The translations under genes were made by a program, and so were the position numbers. Below are positions 19,396-27,936 of a stretch of 64,000 nt of DNA, one piece after another. The notes under the pieces were generated by a model. The model did not search any database and was not told the origin of the DNA. It saw nothing but the letters and a program-made list of their open reading frames with translations. Source of the stretch: an uncultured Pseudomonas sp. (GTDB taxonomy: Bacteria; Pseudomonadota; Gammaproteobacteria; Pseudomonadales; Pseudomonadaceae); NCBI RefSeq assembly GCF_943846705.1, contig NZ_OX044366.1, forward strand, positions 1,240,001-1,304,000, given 5' to 3'. How positions within the stretch are numbered: position 1 is the first letter of the stretch; every line of letters begins with the position of its first letter.

Positions 19396-19826
19396 GCAAT
19401 ATCCTTGGCTGAGATCGACGCCAGGGCACAGGTGGCGCTGGCGTTGCGGGTTTTACTGCCGAGTAGCTGAGCAACCTGGCCGCCCAAGCGCTCGGCCAAT
19501 GCCAGGGCGCAGGGTTCGGCCACGGCCGGGCTGCCGGTGGCGGCCAGGGTTAGCGCGCAAGCTTGAACGAGATGTTGATAGGGCAACAGTTCTTCAGGAC
19601 TGAAGCAGGTCAGCGTCAGGCCGAAGTGCTCAGCCAACGCCAGCAGTCCAGGTTCATCGCGTTTGTGCGCGATGCTCGCCAGCCCCGCGAGGTTATCCAC
19701 AGTCAGACCCTGCGCCTGCAGGCTGTCGATCAGCAGTGTGGATAAGTCTTCCAGGTTACAGCCGCGGCGGCAGCCTAACCCGGCGACCACCTGAATCACG
19801 GCGGTATTGGCAGAGCTGGGAATCAT
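19392..19826 (-). CDS. cobE: CobE / CbiG C-terminal-type cobalamin biosynthesis protein
   Basis: CobE is needed in the aerobic pathway around precorrin ring contraction; its exact role is unsettled. ATG 19826 gives a 144-residue protein starting MIPSSANTAVIQVVAGLGCRRGCNLEDL, the normal size and N-terminus (GLGCRRG is the family motif). An upstream in-frame start at 20021 would run into the riboswitch and add unlikely residues. It is divergent from riboswitch 1, so its promoter must lie in or next to that element on the other strand. Confidence 0.9.
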   Translation of the reverse strand: MIPSSANTAVIQVVAGLGCRRGCNLEDLSTLLIDSLQAQGLTVDNLAGLASIAHKRDEPGLLALAEHFGLTLTCFSPEELLPYQHLVQACALTLAATGSPAVAEPCALALAERLGGQVAQLLGSKTRNASATCALASISAKDIA

Positions 19827-19925
19827 CAAGGTTGCTCGCTGTGTGCGGCGGCGTAGCTCACCATGGCGGCTGGCCACGGTCAACCGCGATTGACCCACCG
19901 CCCTGGTCTGCGTAGCCTTGCTGCG

Positions 19926-20245
19926 TTCGAGGTTCTTCGTGGGCGCGCCCACGGAGCTAAGAGGGAACAAGGTTAATGCCTTGGCTGCCCCCGCAACTGT
20001 GAACGGTCCAAAGCCCTTCAATACACCACTGCCGTAAGGCGGGAAGGTTGAAGGGTCGCGTAATAACCTGCTTACGATCTGCTGCGCGTCGGCCCTGCTG
20101 CGTTAAAAACAGGCTCGGACTGCTCATTTACAGCTCGTAAACTCCGCGTCCTCGCATGCTTTTGCCTTGCATGGCTCTAGCTCGCGAGATCGGAAACAGG
20201 TTCTAAGGCGCAGACCGTGAGCCAGGAGACCTGCCTCGTCACGTT
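19926..20245 (+). ncRNA. Cobalamin riboswitch 1 (controls cobW-cobN-chlD-cobF), enlarged by an inserted repeat
   Basis: B12 aptamer landmarks in order: a 5' hairpin with arms around CTTCGTGGG / CCCACGGAG (19935-19955), GAGGGAAC (19961-19968), the core GCTGCCCCCGCAACTGT (19984-20000), the CACTGCC segment (about 20027-20033), GGGAAGG (20041-20047) and a perfect B12 box AGCCAGGAGACCTGCC (20220-20235). The variable hairpin before the B12 box is opened by a ~145-bp repeat (20061-20205); GGTC (20054-20057) and GACC (20213-20216) can still pair at its base. cobW starts 120 bp after the B12 box. Confidence 0.93.
20061..20205 (-). mobile_element. MITE-like interspersed repeat, copy 1, inside riboswitch 1
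   Basis: A ~145-bp element with imperfect terminal inverted repeats: the left end AACCTGCTTACGATCT (20065-20080) and the complement of the right end, AACCTGTTTCCGATCT (20188-20203). It shares long blocks with copy 2 at 33551-33696, including GCCGACGCGCAGCAGATC and ACGCGGAGTTTAC on the reverse strand. It has no coding capacity. Strand is given relative to copy 2. Confidence 0.85.
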
Positions 20246-20355
20246 TTCGACAACCGGGCGGGGTGATCCGGTGGTGTTGGCTGACGCCTGCGTGGCTGTC
20301 ATGTCTGTGCCGCCTGCCTGCTCGTCTTTCTATTCGATGCTATGCAGGGCCACCC

Positions 20356-21408
20356 ATGAAAACGCTCGCCAAACTTCCCGTCACCATCGTCACCGGCTTC
20401 CTCGGCGCCGGTAAAACCACCCTGTTGCGACACATGCTCGGCCACGCCGACGGTCGTCGTATCGCGGTGATCGTCAACGAGTTTGGCGAGCTGGGCATCG
20501 ACGGCGAAATCCTCAAACAGTGCTCCATCGGTTGCAGTGAAGAAGAAGCCAATGGCCGCGTCTTCGAGTTGGCCAACGGCTGCCTGTGCTGCACCGTGCA
20601 GGAAGAGTTCTTCCCGGTGATGCGCGAGTTGGTCGCACGCCGTGGCGACCTCGACCATATCCTTATCGAAACCTCCGGCTTGGCTCTACCCAAGCCGTTG
20701 GTACAAGCCTTCAACTGGCCGGAAATCCGCAACGCCTGCACCGTCGATGCGGTGATCACCGTGGTCGACAGCCCCGCCGTGGCCGCCGGTACTTTCGCTG
20801 CCTTCCCCGATCAGGTTGATGCGCAGCGCAAGCTCGACCCGAATCTCGACCACGAATCGCCGCTGCACGAGCTGTTCGCCGACCAACTGGCCAGCGCCGA
20901 CTTGGTGATTCTCAACAAGGCTGACCTGCTCGACGCTGCCGCCCTGGCAGCAGTGCGTGCGGAAGTTGCCGAAGAGCTGCCGCCAGCGGTGAAAATCATC
21001 GAAGCCCATGGTGGAGAACTGCCGCTGGACGTGCTGCTGGGTCTGAACTGTGAGACTGAGCTGCACATCGACGCGCGTAAAACCCACCATGACCTGGAAG
21101 GCCATGAAGACCACGATCACGACGAGTTCGACTCTTTCCAGGTGGAACTGCCGGAGGCCGAGGAAGCACGCTTGCTGGGTGCCTTGAAGAATGCAGTGGC
21201 CAAGCACGGCATCTTGCGTATCAAGGGTTTTGCGGCGATTCCCGGCAAGCCGATGCGCTTGTTGCTGCAAGGCGTGGGTCAGCGTTTCGATAAACACTTC
21301 GACCGCGCCTGGCAGGCTGATGAAGCGCGGGTCAGCCGTTTGATCGTGATCGGTCAGCAGCTTGATCAGGCGGCTATTGCAGCCGAACTACAAGCGGCAT
21401 TGGCCTGA
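20356..21408 (+). CDS. cobW: CobW, COG0523 GTPase of cobalamin biosynthesis
   Basis: A G3E-family GTPase thought to deliver cobalt to the chelatase. ATG 20356 gives 350 residues starting MKTLAKLPVTIVTGFLGAGKTT; the longer frame back to 20263 lies in the riboswitch leader. Motifs: P-loop GFLGAGKTT, metal-binding GCLCCTV, base-specificity NKAD, and a His-rich stretch (HHDLEGHEDHDHDEF) before the C-terminal domain. First gene behind riboswitch 1. Confidence 0.95.
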   Translation: MKTLAKLPVTIVTGFLGAGKTTLLRHMLGHADGRRIAVIVNEFGELGIDGEILKQCSIGCSEEEANGRVFELANGCLCCTVQEEFFPVMRELVARRGDLDHILIETSGLALPKPLVQAFNWPEIRNACTVDAVITVVDSPAVAAGTFAAFPDQVDAQRKLDPNLDHESPLHELFADQLASADLVILNKADLLDAAALAAVRAEVAEELPPAVKIIEAHGGELPLDVLLGLNCETELHIDARKTHHDLEGHEDHDHDEFDSFQVELPEAEEARLLGALKNAVAKHGILRIKGFAAIPGKPMRLLLQGVGQRFDKHFDRAWQADEARVSRLIVIGQQLDQAAIAAELQAALA

Positions 21409-21414
21409 GCCGAG

Positions 21415-21490
21415 TGTGGGAGGGCTTTAGCCGCGACTAGGCCCGATACGGCTCGCGGCTAAAGCGGAATACCGCCCAGCCCCTCCCACA
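21415..21490. repeat. REP-type palindrome cobW/cobN
   Basis: TGTGGGAGGGCTTTAGCCGCGA at the left is mirrored by TCGCGGCTAAAGC and CCCCTCCCACA at the right. The motif is a common Pseudomonas intergenic palindrome. It fills nearly all of the cobW-cobN gap and may give attenuation or mRNA stability. Confidence 0.75.
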
Positions 21491-21502
21491 GGTACATTCC
21501 CC

Positions 21503-24500
21503 ATGCATCTAATACGCACCCAAGCCGGCAGCCAAGTGCCGCTCGACAGCATTGCCGACCTCGGCCAAACCCCGGCTGAGCTGGTGATTCTCTGTACCGG
21601 CGATTCGCAGTTGTCGTTGCTGGCTGAGGTGGCGCGGCAGTTGCCGGCGGATTACCCCAGCCTGCGTCTGGCCAGCCCGGCGCAGCTGAGCAATCACGCC
21701 TCGGTGGACCTCTACGTCGAGCAGGTGCTGCAGCACGCCAAGGTCATCCTGATTGCCGTGCACGGTGGCGTCAGTTACTGGCGTTACGGTATCGAGCGTT
21801 TGGTTGAGTTGGCCGAGCGCGGTGCGCGGGTGATCATGGTGCCCGGCTGCGACAACCCCGACCCTGAGCTGATGGGCCTGAGCAATGTGCCGCTGGCGGA
21901 CGCTGAGCGGCTGTGGCAGTTCCTCCGTCAGGGCGGGGCGGTTAATGCGCAGCAGCTGTTTAACTGCATCGCCAGCCACTGGTTGCAGCGTGACTATGCC
22001 TGGGGCGATCCGCAGCCGTTGCCGCGTGTCGGCCTGTATCACCCGCAGCAGGTCACGGCGTGTTTGGTCGATTGGCAAACCCACTGGCAGGCCGGCGCGC
22101 CCGTGGTGGCGCTGCTGTTCTACCGTACCCAAGTGCAGGCGGCGAACACCGGCTTTATCGATGTGTTCTGCCAGCGGATGCAGGCCCAAGGGTTGAATCC
22201 GCTACCGATTGCCGTCGCCAGCCTTAAGGAAGCGGCTTGTTTGGCCCAGGTCGAAACCTGGCTGGACGAGACCGACACGGCGCTGATCATCAACACCACC
22301 GCGTTCGCCTTATCCAACCCAGAAGCGCCGAGTGCGCGGCCTTTCCTCCGCGATATCCCGGTGCTGCAAGCCATCTGCGCGCTGGATAACCATGCGCAGT
22401 GGCAAGCCAGCGCTCAAGGTTTGGGCTCGCGCGACTTGGCCATGCATGTTGTGCTGCCCGAGCTGGATGGCCGGCTGATTACCCAGCCCATCAGCTTTAA
22501 AGGCATGGCCTGGCACAGCGAGCGCAGCCAGAGCGATGTGGTGTGTTACCAGCCGCATTTACCGGGGATGGATTTCGTCGCTGAGCTGGCGCGCAACTGG
22601 ATCGCTCTGGCTGACAAGGACAACGCCGATAAGCGCATTGCCTTGGTGCTGGCCAACTACCCGACCCGCGACGGGCGCATCGGCAACGGCGTCGGCCTGG
22701 ACACCCCGGCGGCAGCGCTGAATATTCTCCGTGCCCTCGAACAGCAGGGCTATCCAGTGGCAGGGCTGCCCGATAGCGGTACGGCGTTGATCCACCAACT
22801 GCTCGGCGGCGTCACCAACGATCTGGATAGCCTCGACCTGCGGCCCTGCGCGCAAAGCCTGGCGCTGGACGATTATCTGGCGTTTTTCCACAGCCTGCCG
22901 GCGGCCAACCAGCAGGCGGTGCGTGAACGCTGGGGCGAACCGCAAAGTGATCCGATGTTCCGCAGCGGGCGGCTGATGATTGCCGGCCTGCGCTTCGGTC
23001 TGACCTTTGTCGGCATCCAGCCGGCGCGCGGTTATCAAGTAGATGCCAGCGCGGTCTATCACGATCCCGATCTGGTGCCGCCGCACGGTTACCTGGCGTT
23101 TTACTGCTGGTTGCGCAAAACCTTTGCTGCCGATGCCGTGATCCACGTCGGCAAGCACGGCAACCTGGAATGGCTGCCGGGCAAGAGCGTCGGTTTATCC
23201 GAGCAATGCTGGCCAAGCGCAATTCTTGGCCCGCTGCCGAATATCTACCCCTTTATCGTCAACGATCCGGGCGAAGGCGCGCAGGCCAAGCGGCGCACCC
23301 AGGCGGTGATTATCGACCACCTGATGCCGCCGCTCACCCGCGCCGAAAGCTACGGCCCGCTGCGTGATCTGGAGCGCCTGGCCGACGAATATTACGAGGC
23401 CAGCCAGCTCGACCTGCGTCGCGCCGCCGAACTGCGTGGCGAAATTCTGCTTAAGGTGCGCGAGGCCAGCCTGGATCGGGAACTGGGCCTGCAACTCAAC
23501 GAAGACCCCAACAGCTGGCTGCCGCAGCTCGACGCCTATTTGTGTGACTTGAAGGAATCACAGATCCGCGACGGCCTGCACGTATTCGGTGAGTCGCCTG
23601 CCGGCACCTTGCGCCGCGACACCCTGCTGGCGTTGCTGCGCATTCCCCGTGGCGACGGCCAGGGCGGCAACGCCAGTTTGCTGCGTGCGCTGGCGGGCGA
23701 TCTGCAATTGGCCTTCGATCCGCTCGACTGCGATATGGCTGCACCTTGGCAAGGGCCGCGCCCGGCCGTATTACAGAGCGTCACGGACGAGTCGTGGCGC
23801 AGTGCTGGCGATACCCGCGAGCGTTTGGAGTTGCTGGCTTTACAGCTGATCGATACAGCGGATTACCAAGCCGTGGGTGCGCACAGTAGCCAGGTGCTGC
23901 AACGCTTGCGTGAGCAAATCGCGCCACTGCTGGATGCCTGCGGGGCGGCAGAAATGCACGGTTTGATATCGGCCCTGGACGGGCGCTTTGTCCCGGCCGG
24001 GCCGAGTGGCGCGCTCAGTCGCGGGCGGCTGGATGTGCTGCCCACCGGGCGTAACTTCTACAGCGTCGATGTGCGCAACTTACCGACGCCGACCGCCTGG
24101 CGCATCGGCGTGCAGGCGGCGGACCGCTTGCTGGAGCGGCATCTGCAGGACCACGGTGACCACCTGCGTCAGCTCGGTCTGTCGATGTGGGGCACCGCGA
24201 CCATGCGCACCGGCGGTGACGACATGGCTCAAGCCCTGGCCCTGATGGGCGTGCGCCCGGTGTGGCAGGCCGGCAGCCAGCGCGTCGAGCGTTTCGAGGT
24301 GCTGCCGTTGACGCAACTCGGCCGCCCTCGAGTGGACGTAACTTTGCGCGTGTCCGGGTTCTTCCGCGATGCCTTCAGCAACCTGATTCGCCTGTTTGAT
24401 GATGCGGTGCAGGCGCTGGTTGATCTCGACGAGCCGGAGGAGATGAACCCGCTGTCGGCGCGGGTTTGGCGTGAATCCCTGACCCTGCAAGACAGCGGCC

Positions 24501-25237
24501 TGGACGAAGCCGAGGCGCGCAAGCAAGCCGGTTGGCGGGTGTTCGGCTCCAAGCCGGGGGCTTATGGCGCGGGCGTGCAGAACGCTATCGACGAACGCCT
24601 GTGGCAAACCCGAGAAGACCTGGCTGAGGTCTACCTGAACTGGGGCGGTTATGCCTACGGCAAACACAGCGAAGGCACCCCGGCGCGCGCGCAGTTCGCC
24701 GAGCGCCTGGAGCAGATGCAGGCGGTGCTGCACAACCAGGACAACCGCGAGCACGACATCCTCGATTCCAACGACTACTACCAGTTCCAGGGCGGCATGC
24801 TCGCGGCGGTGGAAACCCTGCGCGGGGCCAAAGTGGCCAGTTACCACGGCGACAACAGCCAGCCGGATACACCGCGTATCCGCACCTTGAAGGAAGAACT
24901 CAACCGCGTGGTGCGCGCCCGCGCGGCCAACCCCAAGTGGATCGAGGGCATGAAGCGCCACGGCTACAAGGGCGCGTTCGAGTTGGCGGCGACCATCGAC
25001 TATTTATTCGCCTTCGACGCCACCAGCGAACTGGTCGACGACCACCAATATGCGCTGCTCACCGATGCCTATTTGCTCGATAAAAGCACCCGCGACTTTA
25101 TCCAGCAACACAACCCCGGCGCCCTGCAGGACATCCTCGAACGCCTGCTCGAAGCCCAGCAGCGTGGGCTTTGGGAAAACCCAGGAGAGTACCGCGAAGC
25201 CCTGGAAAACCTGCTGATCGACAGCGAAGAGTCGTAG
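21503..25237 (+). CDS. cobN: CobN, large subunit of aerobic cobaltochelatase
   Basis: Inserts Co2+ into hydrogenobyrinic acid a,c-diamide using ATP, with ATPase subunits. The 1244-residue length matches the CobN/BchH family. Family segments include HVGKHGNLEWLPGKSVGLS, a signature for the large chelatase subunit, and GKHSEGTPARAQFAERLEQ. The ATPase partners are supplied downstream by chlD, since no cobS/cobT is present. The stop codon is embedded in the first bases of a palindromic repeat. Confidence 0.97.
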   Translation: MHLIRTQAGSQVPLDSIADLGQTPAELVILCTGDSQLSLLAEVARQLPADYPSLRLASPAQLSNHASVDLYVEQVLQHAKVILIAVHGGVSYWRYGIERLVELAERGARVIMVPGCDNPDPELMGLSNVPLADAERLWQFLRQGGAVNAQQLFNCIASHWLQRDYAWGDPQPLPRVGLYHPQQVTACLVDWQTHWQAGAPVVALLFYRTQVQAANTGFIDVFCQRMQAQGLNPLPIAVASLKEAACLAQVETWLDETDTALIINTTAFALSNPEAPSARPFLRDIPVLQAICALDNHAQWQASAQGLGSRDLAMHVVLPELDGRLITQPISFKGMAWHSERSQSDVVCYQPHLPGMDFVAELARNWIALADKDNADKRIALVLANYPTRDGRIGNGVGLDTPAAALNILRALEQQGYPVAGLPDSGTALIHQLLGGVTNDLDSLDLRPCAQSLALDDYLAFFHSLPAANQQAVRERWGEPQSDPMFRSGRLMIAGLRFGLTFVGIQPARGYQVDASAVYHDPDLVPPHGYLAFYCWLRKTFAADAVIHVGKHGNLEWLPGKSVGLSEQCWPSAILGPLPNIYPFIVNDPGEGAQAKRRTQAVIIDHLMPPLTRAESYGPLRDLERLADEYYEASQLDLRRAAELRGEILLKVREASLDRELGLQLNEDPNSWLPQLDAYLCDLKESQIRDGLHVFGESPAGTLRRDTLLALLRIPRGDGQGGNASLLRALAGDLQLAFDPLDCDMAAPWQGPRPAVLQSVTDESWRSAGDTRERLELLALQLIDTADYQAVGAHSSQVLQRLREQIAPLLDACGAAEMHGLISALDGRFVPAGPSGALSRGRLDVLPTGRNFYSVDVRNLPTPTAWRIGVQAADRLLERHLQDHGDHLRQLGLSMWGTATMRTGGDDMAQALALMGVRPVWQAGSQRVERFEVLPLTQLGRPRVDVTLRVSGFFRDAFSNLIRLFDDAVQALVDLDEPEEMNPLSARVWRESLTLQDSGLDEAEARKQAGWRVFGSKPGAYGAGVQNAIDERLWQTREDLAEVYLNWGGYAYGKHSEGTPARAQFAERLEQMQAVLHNQDNREHDILDSNDYYQFQGGMLAAVETLRGAKVASYHGDNSQPDTPRIRTLKEELNRVVRARAANPKWIEGMKRHGYKGAFELAATIDYLFAFDATSELVDDHQYALLTDAYLLDKSTRDFIQQHNPGALQDILERLLEAQQRGLWENPGEYREALENLLIDSEES

Positions 25238-25306
25238 GATGGATGGCGCTTTATCCATCCACCAAAACACCGCCACGGTGGACGAGAAAGCGTCGTCCAC
25301 CCTACG
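25234..25306. repeat. Palindromic GTAGGATGG repeat between cobN and chlD
   Basis: Begins CGTAGGATGGATGG at the cobN stop and ends GTCCACCCTACG, with internal hairpins. It belongs to the window-wide GTAGGRTGGG family and fills the cobN-chlD gap. Confidence 0.75.
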
Positions 25307-25326
25307 TAACTTGATGGACTGTAACC

Positions 25327-26343
25327 ATGATCGATAGCCACTTCCCCCTCGCCGCCGTGGTTGGCGCTGACGACCTCAAGCTGGCGCTGTGCCTGGCGGC
25401 GATTGATCCGGCGATTGGCGGTGTGCTGATCGAAGGGCCGCGCGGCATGGCCAAATCGACCCTGGCCCGTGGCCTGGCCGATCTGCTGGCCAGCGGCACC
25501 TTTGTCACCCTGCCGCTGGGCGCGAGTGAGGAGCGCATCGTTGGCACCCTCGATCTGGACGCCGCGCTGGGCGAGGGCCGCGCGCAGTTCAGTCCCGGTC
25601 TGCTGGCCAAGGCCAATGGCGGGGTGTTGTATGTGGATGAGGTCAATCTGCTGCCCGATCATCTGGTCGACTTGCTGCTGGATGCCGCCGCCAGCGGGGT
25701 TAACCATATTGAGCGCGACGGCATCTCCCATCGGCACGCGGCACGCTTTGTGCTGATCGGCACCATGAACGGTGAAGAGGGTGAGCTGCGCCCGCAACTG
25801 CTCGACCGCTTCGGCCTTAACCTGGCCCTGGACGCCCAGCCGCAACCGGCGCAGCGCGCCGAGATTGTTCGCCGTCGACTGGCCTTCGATGCCGACCCGC
25901 AGGCGTTTCTGCAGCGTTGGCAGGTGCAACAAAACGAGTTGCGCAGCCGCTGTCAGAGCGCCCGTGAGCGGCTGATGGCTATTCCCCTAGATGACGCAGC
26001 CCTGGAGCAGATCAGCCAGCGCTGCTTTGCCGCTGCCGTCGATGGCCTGCGCGCCGACCTGGTTTGGCTGCGTGCCGCTCGGGCGCATGCCGCCTGGCGT
26101 GGCGTCGAACGTATCGAAGCGGAGGATATCGACGCGGTGGCGGAGTTCGTCCTGCGTCACCGTCGGCGCAACAGTCCGCCGCCTGCCGCACAACCCCCGC
26201 AGCCGCAAACGCAGCCCGATAACAGCGCGCCCAGCGAACAGCCACAAGCGCCGCAAGGCGAAGGCCAGTGGGGCGAGTTACCTGCGCAAGCACAATGTTC
26301 GGATATTCGGCGTGAACCGCCGCGCTGGACAAAAAAGCCCTAG
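25327..26343 (+). CDS. chlD: ChlI/BchI-like AAA+ ATPase, short product of chlD (cobaltochelatase small subunit)
   Basis: A 338-residue AAA+ ATPase of the Mg/Co-chelatase I family: Walker A GPRGMAKS near residue 38, Walker B VLYVDEVNLL near 100, and sensor-1 region FVLIGTMNGEEGELRPQLLDRFGL. A Pro/Gln-rich linker follows from about 285. It ends R-W-T-K-K-P-stop, where the last codons ACA AAA AAG form a slippery heptamer. Normal decoding gives this short form; a -1 shift adds the VWA domain. It likely drives CobN in place of CobS. Confidence 0.92.
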   Translation: MIDSHFPLAAVVGADDLKLALCLAAIDPAIGGVLIEGPRGMAKSTLARGLADLLASGTFVTLPLGASEERIVGTLDLDAALGEGRAQFSPGLLAKANGGVLYVDEVNLLPDHLVDLLLDAAASGVNHIERDGISHRHAARFVLIGTMNGEEGELRPQLLDRFGLNLALDAQPQPAQRAEIVRRRLAFDADPQAFLQRWQVQQNELRSRCQSARERLMAIPLDDAALEQISQRCFAAAVDGLRADLVWLRAARAHAAWRGVERIEAEDIDAVAEFVLRHRRRNSPPPAAQPPQPQTQPDNSAPSEQPQAPQGEGQWGELPAQAQCSDIRREPPRWTKKP

Positions 26344-26378
26344 GCATCCGCCCGCGCACAGCCACAGGCGCGGATGCC
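26331..26378 (+). promoter_or_regulatory. Programmed -1 ribosomal frameshift signal in chlD
   Basis: Heptamer A AAA AAG (26331-26337) is read in frame as acA AAA AAG. After a 5-nt spacer (which includes most of the zero-frame stop TAG at 26341-26343), a perfect 9-bp stem forms between GGCATCCGC (26343-26351) and GCGGATGCC (26370-26378). A -1 shift continues as GCC CTA GGC into the VWA frame. A TGA in that frame at 26310-26312 means the fusion must enter between there and 26343. Such signals are known for chlD genes that make both cobalt chelatase subunits. Confidence 0.88.
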
Positions 26379-27032
26379 CGGGCTGCTCCCGGCACACTAG
26401 GCGGTGGTCGCAGCGGTGCCAATCGCAGTGGCGTGACGGGGCGTATCGACTGGCCGGCGAGCCTGCTCAAGGGCCGCCCGCGTAGCCTTCAGGATCTGCT
26501 GTTGCGTCCGCGCAGCGCCAAGCCCGCTGAGCTGTGGCTGGTAATCGTCGATGCCTCAGCCTCGACCCGCCGGCATGGCGCACTGAGCAAAGCCAAGGGC
26601 TTGCTCAGTGAAGTGTTCGAACAGGCGCGCCGCCAGCGTGCGCGTTTAGCCTTGCTGCATGCCACCGGCCATCAGGCGCAGTGGCTGTGGCAAGGGCAGA
26701 AAGCCTCTCAGGCGTTGCAGCAGTGGCTGAGTGAGTTGGGCGCAGGTGGTGGCACGCCGTTACTCGCCGCTATACAGCAGGCCGCCGACTGGCAGGCGCG
26801 GCGTCAGCGTTTGCACCCGGCTGAAACTCAGCGATTGCTGATCATCACCGATGGCCGCCTGCGCGATTGGCCGGCCTTAACCCCGAGCGCCTGCCCGGCG
26901 CTGCTGGTGGATATTGAAAGCGCACCGATCCGCCTCGGCCGCGCCCGCCAATTGGCGGCGGAGTTAGGCGCAGACTACCGCCATATTGATTCGCTGCCGG
27001 TGATCGCCAGCAGCCCGGAGACAGCCTTATGA
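26337..27032 (+). CDS. chlD: VWA (ChlD/CobT-like) domain, -1 frameshift extension of chlD
   Basis: This frame opens at the slip site and adds 231 residues, for a fusion of about 568 residues. After a low-complexity G/R-rich linker comes a von Willebrand A domain with MIDAS residues DASAS (IVDASASTRRHG), the GGGTP loop and ITDGR. An independent start (for example 26433) is possible but has no good ribosome site. The fused ChlI-VWA protein is the expected medium subunit of CobN-type chelatase. The end overlaps cobF by four bases (ATGA). Confidence 0.85.
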   Translation, partial: ALGIRPRTATGADARAAPGTLGGGRSGANRSGVTGRIDWPASLLKGRPRSLQDLLLRPRSAKPAELWLVIVDASASTRRHGALSKAKGLLSEVFEQARRQRARLALLHATGHQAQWLWQGQKASQALQQWLSELGAGGGTPLLAAIQQAADWQARRQRLHPAETQRLLIITDGRLRDWPALTPSACPALLVDIESAPIRLGRARQLAAELGADYRHIDSLPVIASSPETAL

Positions 27033-27793
27033 AAACCCTGTTGATAATCGGCATCGGTGCCGGAGACCCGGACTACCTGACCGTGCAAGCGATCAATGCG
27101 CTGAACCGCACGGACGTGTTCTTCCTGATGGACAAAGGCAGCGCCAAGGACAGCCTGATCGGCCTGCGCAAGACTATCTGCGAACGCTTTATTAACGGCC
27201 GCGACTACCGCTTTGCCAGCGCCGAGTGCCCGGAGCGGGTGCGCGATGTGCCGGACTACCACGGCAGCGTGGTCGACCTGAATCAGGACAAGCAGCAGGT
27301 GTTCGAGGGCATGATCCGCGAGCAGCTGCGCGAGGGTGAAACCGGGGCTTTTCTGGTCTGGGGCGACCCGGCGCTGTACGACAGCACCCTGCGCATTGTC
27401 GAGCAGATCGTGGCCAACAGCAGCGAGCAAATCGAGTACGAGGTGATCCCCGGCATCACCAGCCTGCAAGCCCTGGCGGCCAAGCATAAGGTCTGCTTCA
27501 ACAGCATCGGCCAGGCCTTCCAGATCACTCCAGCGCGGCGCCTGGCCGAAAGCGGCTTCCCCGAGGGTGTGGACAGTGTACTGGTGATGCTCGACGCCCA
27601 AGACACCTATCAGCGCTTTGTCGATCAAGCCATGCACATCTACTGGGGCGCCTATATCGGCACCCCGGACGAAGTGCTGATCGCTGGGCCGCTGGCCGAA
27701 GTTGCGGAAATAATCCGTACTCGCCGTGCCGAGCTACGCGAGCAGCATGGCTGGATTATGGATAGCTATTTGCTGCGCAAGTTGGGGTGCTAG
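27029..27793 (+). CDS. cobF: CobF, precorrin-6A synthase (deacetylating)
   Basis: Methylates C1 of precorrin-5 and releases acetate, giving precorrin-6A. The 254-residue protein has the methyltransferase N-terminus (LLIIGIGAGDPDYLTVQAI) and CobF-specific blocks FLMDKGSAKDSL, FLVWGDPALYDSTLRI and EVIPGITSLQALAA. It starts ATG 27029 inside the chlD stop (ATGA), so translation is coupled. Last gene of the riboswitch 1 operon. Confidence 0.95.
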   Translation: MKTLLIIGIGAGDPDYLTVQAINALNRTDVFFLMDKGSAKDSLIGLRKTICERFINGRDYRFASAECPERVRDVPDYHGSVVDLNQDKQQVFEGMIREQLREGETGAFLVWGDPALYDSTLRIVEQIVANSSEQIEYEVIPGITSLQALAAKHKVCFNSIGQAFQITPARRLAESGFPEGVDSVLVMLDAQDTYQRFVDQAMHIYWGAYIGTPDEVLIAGPLAEVAEIIRTRRAELREQHGWIMDSYLLRKLGC

Positions 27794-27892
27794 GGTGTTT
27801 GATGCACTTAGTGGACAAGCGAAGCGTTGTCCACCCTACCCCCCCCCAAGATCGCGTAGGGTGGGAAACTGCGAAGCATTTCCCACCGGCAA
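27793..27892. repeat. Palindromic GTGGAC/GTAGGGTGGG repeats after cobF, with a C9 tract
   Basis: GTGGACAAGC...GTTGTCCACCCTAC is followed by a run of nine C, then CGTAGGGTGGGAAACTGCG...TTTCCCACC. Two hairpin units of the dispersed family are joined by the homopolymer. They separate cobF from the converging nuclease gene. Confidence 0.7.
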
Positions 27893-27936
27893 ATTTCTAG
27901 GCTATTTGCTTAGCAATATGCAAAACAAGAGAGCGT

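Noticed and set aside
26341..26343. Reading the chlD frame break as a sequencing error or pseudogene
   Set aside because: The exact A AAA AAG heptamer, optimal spacer and perfect stem make a programmed signal far more likely.
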